Assembly: GCF_000424985.1 (NCBI RefSeq)
Contig: NZ_AUKX01000005.1
Coordinates: 1-64,000, forward strand
Reading direction: 5' to 3'
DNA length: 64,000 bases
Source of the DNA: Arenibacter latericius DSM 15913
Lineage (GTDB): Bacteria > Bacteroidota > Bacteroidia > Flavobacteriales > Flavobacteriaceae
The notes under the pieces are model-generated. The model was not told where the DNA came from and made no database searches. It was given only the letters and a program-made list of their open reading frames with translations. Below, in pieces: positions 1 through 7,090 of this stretch (the first letter of the stretch is position 1; the number at the start of each line of letters is the position of its first letter). Both the position numbers and the translations under genes were made by a program.

Positions 1-203
1 CCGTAGCTGAAAGTTTTTTTAAGACCATAAAATATGAATGTATCCATAGACACAACTTTAAGACCTACTTACAAGCTTATCAAATTATTGGAAACTACGT
101 AAATTGGTATAATAATGTTAGAATACATTCTGCCTTGGACTATAAAACACCGACAGAAAAGGAATTAGAACTAAAAATCAAAAACATGTATAATGTAGCA
201 TAA
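1..203 (+). pseudogene. IS3-family transposase (OrfB), 3' end only
   Basis: The frame beginning at base 3 reads about 66 residues to a TAA at 201-203. It contains AESFFKTIKYE, then WYNNVRIHSALDYKTP, the typical end of the DDE integrase core of IS3-family OrfB transposases, including the last catalytic Glu region (AESFF) and the RIHSAL signature. The gene runs off the left edge of the window, so it may be an intact IS outside. A terminal-repeat-like sequence follows within ten bases. Whether the element is active cannot be judged here. Confidence 0.85.
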
Positions 204-208
204 AACAT

Positions 209-233
209 TGTACCAAAATTATTAGGTAGTCCA
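209..233. repeat. probable right terminal inverted repeat of the IS3 element
   Basis: Just after the transposase stop lies TGTACCAAAATTATTAGGTA followed by GTCCA. It begins with TG and ends with CA, and its complement starts TGGACTACC, as expected for an IS3-family end. The left end is outside the window, so the pairing could not be checked. Confidence 0.5.
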
Positions 234-323
234 GGAGGTAGGCGGCCTGGACGGTGCGGCCGTGTAGATTTCACATCCTAATAAGCTAATACATTAAAGT
301 CCAACGCTACAGCTGGCTCCTCT

Positions 324-352
324 AAACATAAGGTACTCCGGTACCTTAGTTT
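324..352. repeat. perfect hairpin in the non-coding region beside the IS
   Basis: TAAGGTAC-TCCG-GTACCTTA (329-348) is a perfect 8-bp stem with a 4-base loop, and AAAC/GTTT extend it across a one-base bulge. A T-rich run (GTTTTTTATT) follows about 15 bases later, so it is not a canonical terminator. The rest of 234-957 has no convincing gene. It holds a GC-rich patch at 234-262, a short AACAGTG tandem, and the repeats listed below. Confidence 0.5.
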
Positions 353-555
353 GTCGGCCCTGGTTCGTTTTTTATTCATGGCTTGTATATTGTTTTTTTA
401 AAAGGAATTCATGAATGCTGCGCATTTCATCAATGGAAAAAATGAACAGAATTAGTTTTTAGAACAGAACTAATCATTTTTATAAATAAATCCAATGAAA
501 AGTATAACTAAATCCATCAAAAATACTGGACAGTTTAAGTTTAGTCATATGATAA

Positions 556-595
556 TGGACAGTGAACAGTGAACAGTAAACAGTTAGCAATAAAC
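556..595. repeat. short tandem repeat of (GTGAACA)-type units
   Basis: GGACAGTGAACAGTGAACAG followed by TAAACAG is an imperfect 7-bp tandem array in non-coding DNA. Nothing indicates a function. Such low-complexity runs are common between flavobacterial genes. Confidence 0.55.
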
Positions 596-635
596 AATGG
601 GTACGTCACTGATATAGGTTAACCACTATTAAGGC

Positions 636-702
636 AACTACCTCGGAGCAAGCCCGCCTGAATTCTACGGGCAGGCCTCGGAGCATTGCAATCTCGATTA
701 TC
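636..702. repeat. dispersed repeat, copy A
   Basis: AACTACCTCGGAGCAAGC is followed by CGCCTG...CAGGC (a short inverted repeat) and a second CCTCGGAGCA, then ATCTCGATTATC. The same ordered blocks recur at 43163-43273 (copy B). CCTCGGAGCA itself is present twice, at 641-650 and 676-685. It does not look coding and is probably a REP/MITE-like interspersed element. Confidence 0.6.
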
Positions 703-916
703 CCCTAGAAAAAATTAATCACCTCCTTTCAATAGAGGAAGGTGGTTTGCAATGATATTTTATAATTGCTAAAAATATCATTATTCTCTTAATTAAGCGG
801 GGTATATTAATAAGTCGAGACCATCTGTGAAGACCTCTTATCAATAGCATTTACCTGACTCGCGAACTCCTACTAATCATTAATCTTACTACTCAGTATC
901 ATGTCCAAATTTTCTA

Positions 917-957
917 ATCAACCAATTGTTACATTGATAAATTAATACATTGACATA
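917..957. repeat. AT-rich 3'-flanking repeat, short copy
   Basis: AATCAACCAATTGTTACATT and following bases (ACATTGATAAATTAATACAT) belong to the same family as the large array at 3340-3748. It directly follows the stop of the minus-strand gene that ends at 958, so it would form that transcript's 3' untranslated region. Confidence 0.5.
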
Positions 958-2094
958 TTATTCCTCAACCATCTCTACCGTTGCTACAGTTCTAAAGCCC
1001 AAATGCTCTAAGGACGAATCTATACTAGAGGCCATTCTTGAAGATATCCTATAACTAGCGCAATAGGAGGCGTTACACAGAAAAGATCCTCCTTTCATTA
1101 CCTTTTCCTTAGCATAAGGCATATTGGGGTTGTAAGGCGTTTTAGCACCGGTAGGATTTACCTCAATAGTATTTTTAGCTGCAACTTCTTTATAATAATT
1201 CGTATTGTACCAATCGCTTGTCCATTCCCATACGTTGCCTGCCATATCGTACAATCCAAAATCATTAGGGGGATAGGATTTTACTTGAGCTCTTGTTTCA
1301 AATCCGTCTGCCATGGTATTTGTCACAGGAAATTCGCCTTCCCAAGTATTTGCCATTTGCGATAGAACGGTATCGTTATCGCCCCAAAAATAAATACTTC
1401 CCTCTTTCTTACCTCGGGCTGCTCTCTCCCACTCTGCTTCTGTAGGTAAACGTCTTCCTGCCCATTCGCAATAAGCCAATGCATCTTCATAGGCCACTTG
1501 TACCACAGGATAATTTTCTTTCCCTTTTATGGAACTCCCAGGACCGTTTGGATGTTTCCAATTGGCACCAATAGTCCAATGCCACCATTGTGAAAAATCA
1601 TACAGATTAGGCACTGACGTCTTTGTTTTTTTAAAGGTAAGTGCACCAGGTTGTAAAATGGAATCGTGTGGTTTTGGGGTACCTTCCGGGACTTGTTTCT
1701 TCATCTCTTCCCAATCTATAGCCCTTTCTGCCACCGTTACATACCCAGTTTCCTTTACAAATTTGGCAAATTGTGCATTGGTAACTTCGGTGATATCCAT
1801 AAAAAAACCGTCTAATCTAACCTTATGGGCAGGCTTTTCATGATGCATGGCAATTTCATCCTGGGGCACAGCTCCTTGTGTAAATTCTCCTCCAGGGATC
1901 CATACCATACCTTTTGGTGTTTTCACCTCTTTTGGTTGCTCTATCAAGAGTTCTACTTTCTCTTCTATAGAGGGGGAATCATTCGTTATTACCGAGTTTT
2001 CCACTTCTTTAGAGACCGCATTCTTATTATTTTCCTTGCATTGGATGATGCTTGCCAATACTAAAAATACACCTATCAACTTTATATATTGCAT
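958..2094 (-). CDS. formylglycine-generating enzyme (sulfatase maturase), lipoprotein
   Basis: This SUMF1/FGE-sulfatase domain protein of 378 aa would oxidise the active-site Cys of Cys-type sulfatases to C-alpha-formylglycine. The C-terminal core carries GGSFLCNASYC...LGFR, with Cys340 and Cys345 matching the copper-binding redox Cys pair of true FGEs (CxxxxC in the family); many FGE-like proteins lack this pair. Other family blocks are visible: WIPGGEF, ITEVTNAQFAKFV, RLPTEAEWERAARG and GNVWEWTSDWY. The N-terminus MQYIKLIGVFLVLASIIQC resembles a lipoprotein signal peptide with Cys19. The ATG at 2094 is preferred over an upstream in-frame TTG at 2130, which would put twelve extra polar residues before the signal. 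It sits in the same orientation as the sulfatase at 3749, its likely substrate, with the M28 gene between. Confidence 0.88.
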   Translation of the reverse strand: MQYIKLIGVFLVLASIIQCKENNKNAVSKEVENSVITNDSPSIEEKVELLIEQPKEVKTPKGMVWIPGGEFTQGAVPQDEIAMHHEKPAHKVRLDGFFMDITEVTNAQFAKFVKETGYVTVAERAIDWEEMKKQVPEGTPKPHDSILQPGALTFKKTKTSVPNLYDFSQWWHWTIGANWKHPNGPGSSIKGKENYPVVQVAYEDALAYCEWAGRRLPTEAEWERAARGKKEGSIYFWGDNDTVLSQMANTWEGEFPVTNTMADGFETRAQVKSYPPNDFGLYDMAGNVWEWTSDWYNTNYYKEVAAKNTIEVNPTGAKTPYNPNMPYAKEKVMKGGSFLCNASYCASYRISSRMASSIDSSLEHLGFRTVATVEMVEE

Positions 2095-2284
2095 TACACT
2101 ATTTTTATCAATAATTAAATTTAAATCCAAAACTACAAGTAGTGTTTGGGAATACTCTAATTAACTTAATTAATTTTTAAATCAATTGGAACAGCTATTA
2201 TCGGTCTCCTACAGTGATTATTTAATGGACACCTTATTTACTAGGGTATAGCTGCCTTCCGTATAACGAAATTGTTCCTGAACT

Positions 2285-3256
2285 CTAATCCTGATCGATG
2301 AATTCCATCTCATAGTCACTTCCTGCTACCGTCATAATAGCATTATAGATATACTCACTCACCAATTTCTGACCCTCAAAATTAATATGTTCCACTGTAT
2401 CTTCAGGCGTATGGTATTGGGGATGCCCACCGGTATGGATACCTAGTACGGAAATACCTTTTTTATAAAACGAAACATGATCAGATCCTCCTACGGAACC
2501 AGCATGAACAATAGGGGTTAGTCCTAATGGAGGTGCTAATTCCTTCATGAGCTCCATCCCGCCAGGAAAGGTCCCTGCACCTCCCATATAAACGTGATTC
2601 TCGTGGTTTAGCCTTCCCACCATATCCATATTAATCATCAATTTAATTTGGGATAGTGGTACCACGGAATTTTCCACAAAATACCTACTTCCAACTAATC
2701 CTTGTTCCTCTGCACCAAATGCCACTAAAAGAATAGATCGTTTTAAATCCGATTTATTTGCCATTAGTTTTTCTGCTATTTCCAATAAGGCGGATGTTCC
2801 ACTAGCATTATCATCTGCCCCGTAATGAATAGCGATCTTATCAGATTTAGAAGAAGGCCCTCCTCCCATACCAAGATGATCGTAATGAGCGCCTAGGACT
2901 ATATATTCATTTTTTAACACGGGATCATTCCCTTCTATTAAACCAATAACATTCCAGGTCTTTACTTCCTTTTTAGGCTCCTCCCCTTCTTTTACCCGCA
3001 GTTTTGTTTTAAAAGCCTGCTTATACGAGCGATTAAATGCAGGAATTCCCGAATTTTTAAAGTCCTTTATGATATAGGAAACTATTTTCCTATTAATCTT
3101 GCCTCCAGGGTAACGACCTAACTTATTTTCAGAAGTCAGGAAAACAATATGATCCTCTAATTCTTTTTCTGTAATATCGGCCTGAGCGATTGAAAAATTA
3201 ACTCCTAATAAGACAATTATCAAGGTGATATAAAATCTACTCTTACAAAACTCCAT
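2285..3256 (-). CDS. secreted M28-family zinc aminopeptidase
   Basis: This 323-aa protein has a signal peptide (FYITLIIVLLGVNFSIAQ) followed by a peptidase M28 domain. Probable metal ligands and catalytic residues are visible as GAHYDHLG (His124, Asp126), GADDNASG (Asp148/149), AFGAEEQGL (Glu183/184), NMDMVGRL (Asp211) and PQYHTPEDT (His282). The family releases N-terminal amino acids in the periplasm or outside. The ATG at 3256 places the signal peptide well; ATG 3262 is also possible, while the farther upstream start at 3271 is a TTG. It lies between the sulfatase and the FGE gene on the same strand, with about 190 bp to the FGE and a long repeat array on the sulfatase side. A poly-G run (mRNA sense) lies about 65 bp upstream. 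Confidence 0.88.
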   Translation of the reverse strand: MEFCKSRFYITLIIVLLGVNFSIAQADITEKELEDHIVFLTSENKLGRYPGGKINRKIVSYIIKDFKNSGIPAFNRSYKQAFKTKLRVKEGEEPKKEVKTWNVIGLIEGNDPVLKNEYIVLGAHYDHLGMGGGPSSKSDKIAIHYGADDNASGTSALLEIAEKLMANKSDLKRSILLVAFGAEEQGLVGSRYFVENSVVPLSQIKLMINMDMVGRLNHENHVYMGGAGTFPGGMELMKELAPPLGLTPIVHAGSVGGSDHVSFYKKGISVLGIHTGGHPQYHTPEDTVEHINFEGQKLVSEYIYNAIMTVAGSDYEMEFIDQD

Positions 3257-3339
3257 AAACATATAATACAATTTTTATAAGTGGGTAAAATTAGCACTAT
3301 TTCCACTTTTAAAGGCATAGCCCCCCCCTTTCAATAGGG

Positions 3340-3748
3340 ATTTAATTCATTTTCAAATCAACCCATTTTCAAATTAACCAATTGCACATTAACTCATTGG
3401 TACATTAACACATTGGTACATTGGTTTACTAACCCTTTTCCAAATCATCAAATTAACCCATTTACAAATCAACCAATTGCTACATTTTTAATTCAACACA
3501 TTGCTCCATTAACACATTGGTACATTGATTCATTGGTATATTGATTTACTAACCCTTTTCCAAATCATCAAATTAACCCATTTTCAAATTAACCAATTGC
3601 TACATTTTTAATTCAACACATTGCTCCATTAACACATTAGTACATTAATACATTGATACATTAACCATTTTCCAAATCATCAAATTAACCCATTTACAAA
3701 TCAACCAATTGCTACATTAACTCATTGGTAAATTGGTACATTGGCACA
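3340..3748. repeat. about 120-bp tandem repeat array, AT-rich
   Basis: The lines beginning 3421 and 3541 are almost identical over 120 bases, sharing CTAACCCTTTTCCAAATCAT, CAACCAATTGCTACATTTTT and CATTGCTCCATTAACACATT blocks. A third, truncated unit begins near 3665 and a degraded one at 3340. Within units a shorter ACATTGGT/CCAATTG word recurs. The array fills the space between the sulfatase stop (3749) and the M28 start, so it would be the sulfatase 3' UTR. No ORF is supported. It is not CRISPR: repeats are long, divergent and without unique spacers of even length. Confidence 0.85.
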
Positions 3749-5326
3749 TTAATTTGTTGGAACATTTACCATCCCTTCCTGTAAGCCGGGAATTTTAAAT
3801 CTATCGTTATCTGGTTCGGTATGTTCTTGTTCTAATATTTCAGCTGCCCGTGCAATTATTTCCGGATGTTCTGCTGCTATATTCGTGGTCTCCCCAATGT
3901 CTGTTTTAAGGTTGTAGAGTTCTATTGTAGATTCCCTTATAGGGTCTTTCAAGTTTGTTCTCACTACTTTATAATCCCCCATACGTATAGCCAACTGTCC
4001 GCCATACTCAGGAAATTCCCAGTACAGAAATTCGTGCTGATCTTGCTTATCATCAGACAGCAAAGTAGGCATAAAGCTAATTCCATCTGAATGTGCTAGA
4101 CTTTCATATCCTGCAACATCACCTAGGGTAGCCATTACATCATAATGCACAGAAACATGGTCTGTTGTGCTTCCTGCTTTTATACGTCCTGGCCACGAAG
4201 CAATCATAGGAACTCGAATACCTCCCTCATAAACAAACCCTTTTCCTCCACCCCGTTCACTTTTAAAAGGTTCTGCACTATTAAACCATGGGGAGTCTGT
4301 TCCTCCGTTAAATGTAGGTCCATTATCAGAAGTAAAAACGATTAAGGTATTCTCATAAATACCTTCTTCCTTTAATTGAGCTACTAACTTACCAATGTTT
4401 TCATCCAAATAGGAAATCATTGCGGCATAACCGGCATGCGGAGTTTGATGTGGAAAATAACCTCGCCCCCCTAAATAAGGGGTTTCTTCCCCAAATTTAT
4501 TCACATAATAATCTACCCATTTCTGCGGGGCTTGTATTGGTGCGTGGGGAATAGGAGTTGCCCAATACACAAAAAACGGATTCTCCTTATTATTAACCAC
4601 AAAACTGCTCAGCTCATTAAAAATAAGGTCAGGAGCATATTCATTTAGCGTGTAATTTGCATAACTATTAGGATCATTGATATCTGCTCCTTTCGGCAAC
4701 TTTGTGTTGGGTGCAATAGTATCGTTGTTTAGATGTACCCTATTTGCATTCTTGTATAAATGCAAAGGGTAATAGGTATGTGCCTGTCTCTGACAGTTAT
4801 ATCCGAAAAAGTAATCGAATCCCATTTTTGTAGGGATAGAATTGGTGTGCGGCGCCCCAAGTCCCCATTTGCCAAAAATACCGGTCTTATAACCTACTTC
4901 TTTTAATTTCTTTGCTATAGTAATGGTACTATCGGGCATGGGACGCTGACCTTCTAAAGTAGAGTCCTTGGCCATAGCGGCATAGTTCCACACCTGTCCC
5001 CGATCTCCCCATTCGTCATTACCCCTTATATGTGCCTTTCCAGAATGGGTCCCTGTGAGCAACATGTATCTTGCAGGCGCACAAACAGGTGCACTGGTAT
5101 AATGTTGAGTAAATAACATTCCCTCTTTTGCCAAAGCATCTATATTGGGGGTCTCTATTTTCTCCTGTCCGTAGGCTCCTATCTCAGCGTAACCAAGATC
5201 ATCAGCCAAAATATAAATGATATTGGGTCTGGAGTCGCTAATTGCTTTTTCCTTACCATTCTTATTGTCTTCCTTACATGAAAATAACTGAAGAGAGATT
5301 ACTAAAATAAAAATTGACTTACGCAT
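3749..5326 (-). CDS. Cys-type (S1) sulfatase, lipoprotein
   Basis: This is a 525-aa arylsulfatase-type enzyme that hydrolyses sulfate esters on glycans. MRKSIFILVISLQLFSC is a lipoprotein signal with the lipid Cys at 17, predicting a membrane-anchored enzyme. The metal site begins with LADDLGY (Asp42, Asp43). The modification signature is VCAPAR with Cys82, a CxPxR motif to be converted to formylglycine. TSDNGP supplies further metal ligands near residue 330. Full length for family S1; the subfamily and substrate cannot be fixed by eye. The FGE at 958-2094 is the evident maturase. A run of eight C (mRNA sense) sits about 35 bases upstream of the ATG. Confidence 0.93.
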   Translation of the reverse strand: MRKSIFILVISLQLFSCKEDNKNGKEKAISDSRPNIIYILADDLGYAEIGAYGQEKIETPNIDALAKEGMLFTQHYTSAPVCAPARYMLLTGTHSGKAHIRGNDEWGDRGQVWNYAAMAKDSTLEGQRPMPDSTITIAKKLKEVGYKTGIFGKWGLGAPHTNSIPTKMGFDYFFGYNCQRQAHTYYPLHLYKNANRVHLNNDTIAPNTKLPKGADINDPNSYANYTLNEYAPDLIFNELSSFVVNNKENPFFVYWATPIPHAPIQAPQKWVDYYVNKFGEETPYLGGRGYFPHQTPHAGYAAMISYLDENIGKLVAQLKEEGIYENTLIVFTSDNGPTFNGGTDSPWFNSAEPFKSERGGGKGFVYEGGIRVPMIASWPGRIKAGSTTDHVSVHYDVMATLGDVAGYESLAHSDGISFMPTLLSDDKQDQHEFLYWEFPEYGGQLAIRMGDYKVVRTNLKDPIRESTIELYNLKTDIGETTNIAAEHPEIIARAAEILEQEHTEPDNDRFKIPGLQEGMVNVPTN

Positions 5327-5360
5327 GGTTATCTTGGTTGTGGTTTGTATTCAGTTTTCA

Positions 5361-5368
5361 GGGGGGGG
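5361..5368. repeat. homopolymer G8 tract (C8 in mRNA sense) in the sulfatase leader
   Basis: Eight consecutive G on the plus strand interrupt an AT-rich leader 35 bases before the sulfatase ATG. A matching C8 tract is at 3321-3328 upstream of the M28 gene. Such runs are slippage-prone; a regulatory role is only a possibility. Confidence 0.5.
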
Positions 5369-5404
5369 CAAACCCAATTTGTAGATTTAACATTTATTAA
5401 ATAT

Positions 5405-5448
5405 GAAATTTACACATTCTCAAATCATCAAATTAACTAATTTCTACG
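5405..5448. repeat. AT-rich 3'-flanking repeat, short copy
   Basis: TCTCAAATCATCAAATTAAC directly follows the stop of the minus-strand gene at 5449. It shares CAAATCATCAAATTAAC with the 120-bp array at 3340-3748, again on the 3' side of a gene. Confidence 0.5.
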
Positions 5449-6831
5449 TTACAGCTTTTCTAGCGAAGTAAAATCTATCTGTGGTTGGACTCCATTTGCC
5501 GTTCTCTCATGAAAGGTGTCTACTGTAGTCATTTCATCAAAAAATCCACAATTTTTCATAAAGAAGGTATTTCCCTTTACTCCACCGGCATAATCGTCCC
5601 TAGATCCCTTTCTTGCTGTGGCGTCTGCAGTGAATTTTGCTTTGGTTAGCTCATGCCACTCTCCATTGGTATCCATTATCCATTGGTTGCCATAATGTGC
5701 CATCCTGGATACGGGTCCCATTTCGGTTCTAAAATTCTCTAAAAATGAGTGTGGCCTTTTTAGATAAGTACTAGTATGTGGTCTCCTAAATCCGGCGATT
5801 AAATTCCACTCCTCCGTTTCGGCATCATAAAAATAGGCAGTATAGTCGGTGGAATTATTTTCCGAAGGCTCCCCTTTCAATAAAAATCGGTAGGTCTTTC
5901 CTGCTTTCCAATTAAACACCTTATAACTCTGTCCGCCAGAACCTTCGTTGCCAAATTCCCCTGTAGTTACACCCTCTCCTTTACCTAATAAAATAATCTT
6001 ATACTCCTCTGGAATACTTTTAGGATCTTGGGTTTCATACGGACTCCATACAGAAAACAATATTCTTCTTTCCGTAGGGGAATTCACCTGAATTCCAAAA
6101 TAACCTTCCCCAAATCCATTGGCCATATAGTAGGTTCCAATAACATCTTCCTTTTCGGGAACGGTAATTTCATTATAAAACCAAAGAATATCTTTCTTTT
6201 CTGGCACTGCGTAATTTAAGTGAACCGAAGGCCCTCTACGTCCCCAATAAAAGTCTTCTTTTACATAAGTAATATCCCCTTCCGTTGCTGCTCCACCTAC
6301 AAGCACATCATTAATCTCCGCAAAACTATCTCCTGATTTATTCACTCCTTGTAATTCTACAAAATGATAACCCGGTTCCTCTATTTTAAAAGTGCCAGCT
6401 TCTACAGTTTCAAAATTGGCATTTGCTACTTCAATAGTTTTAGACACATCTCCTACAGTTATTTTTAGAGTAGAAGTTCCTGCAGGGACTTTTAAGCTTA
6501 GTCCCACATTTAAATCTCCCGTTTCTTCTGTCTTAAAATAGGTCCTTATAATATCGTCAGAATCTTTCCAATCCCGTATTCCCGCATCGGATATAACCTT
6601 ATGATTCTGTTCTAGATTATTCACAATCCAACTGTTCCCCCCAGGCTTTATAGCTACAGGAAGATCTAATGACTTAGTAACCTCTTCTAGATTTTTAGTA
6701 TTCTTTGGCAAAGAGTTACAGGAAGTGCTTAAAAGAAATAGTGAACCAAATGCAATAGGTATAAGCTGTTTGCATGATTTTACAAAAATGGTAGAGCTCT
6801 TAATTGGGCTGAAGGACATGGTTTTAATCAT
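5449..6831 (-). CDS. DUF5077/DUF3472 lipoprotein
   Basis: This 460-aa protein has an N-terminal signal (LIPIAFGSLFLLSTSC, lipid Cys near 38), then a DUF5077-like beta domain (about residues 60-185, starting PVAIKPGGNSW) and a DUF3472 domain (about 190-450) with WGRRGPSVHLNY, WYNEITVPE-like and GGYFGIQ-like segments. This pairing is known from Bacteroidota glycan-degradation loci, but the biochemical function is not established. It may bind or modify the sulfated substrate handled by the downstream sulfatase, 122 bp away on the same strand; this is context only. A start at Met5 (6819) is equally possible. The leader contains TATGCCTTTATAA (6885-6898), resembling one before the M28 gene. Confidence 0.8.
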   Translation of the reverse strand: MIKTMSFSPIKSSTIFVKSCKQLIPIAFGSLFLLSTSCNSLPKNTKNLEEVTKSLDLPVAIKPGGNSWIVNNLEQNHKVISDAGIRDWKDSDDIIRTYFKTEETGDLNVGLSLKVPAGTSTLKITVGDVSKTIEVANANFETVEAGTFKIEEPGYHFVELQGVNKSGDSFAEINDVLVGGAATEGDITYVKEDFYWGRRGPSVHLNYAVPEKKDILWFYNEITVPEKEDVIGTYYMANGFGEGYFGIQVNSPTERRILFSVWSPYETQDPKSIPEEYKIILLGKGEGVTTGEFGNEGSGGQSYKVFNWKAGKTYRFLLKGEPSENNSTDYTAYFYDAETEEWNLIAGFRRPHTSTYLKRPHSFLENFRTEMGPVSRMAHYGNQWIMDTNGEWHELTKAKFTADATARKGSRDDYAGGVKGNTFFMKNCGFFDEMTTVDTFHERTANGVQPQIDFTSLEKL

Positions 6832-7090
6832 AAATTAGTTCCGTTTATTTTAAAAATAGGGTTCGTTAGGTCTTTATGCCTGTTTTTATAAAGGCATATT
6901 TGATTTTCAAAACTAGCTAATCCCACTTCAAAAACATAGCAAAAAATAAATTAAACCAATTTTCTTAAAACACATTGGTCCCTTAACAATATTGAATAAA
7001 AAGTAACTAATTTAGAAATTGATTATACGAAAATGCATCTAAAGCGCTAATAAACTGTCGTTATTTGAAGCATTTTATTTTATAGTAAGT

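Noticed and set aside
234-360. Integron attC site or structured RNA gene next to the IS
   Set aside because: One RYYYAAC-like word (GTCCAAC) exists, but no matching GTTRRRY or integrase was found. The hairpin alone does not support an RNA family.
2095-2130. N-terminal extension of the FGE gene to 2130
   Set aside because: The first codon there is TTG, and the ATG at 2094 puts a lipoprotein signal exactly at the N-terminus. The same reasoning moved the starts at 3271 and 61300.
3340-3748. CRISPR-like array
   Set aside because: Units of about 120 bp are imperfect and share their whole length; there are no short identical repeats with unique spacers and no cas genes.
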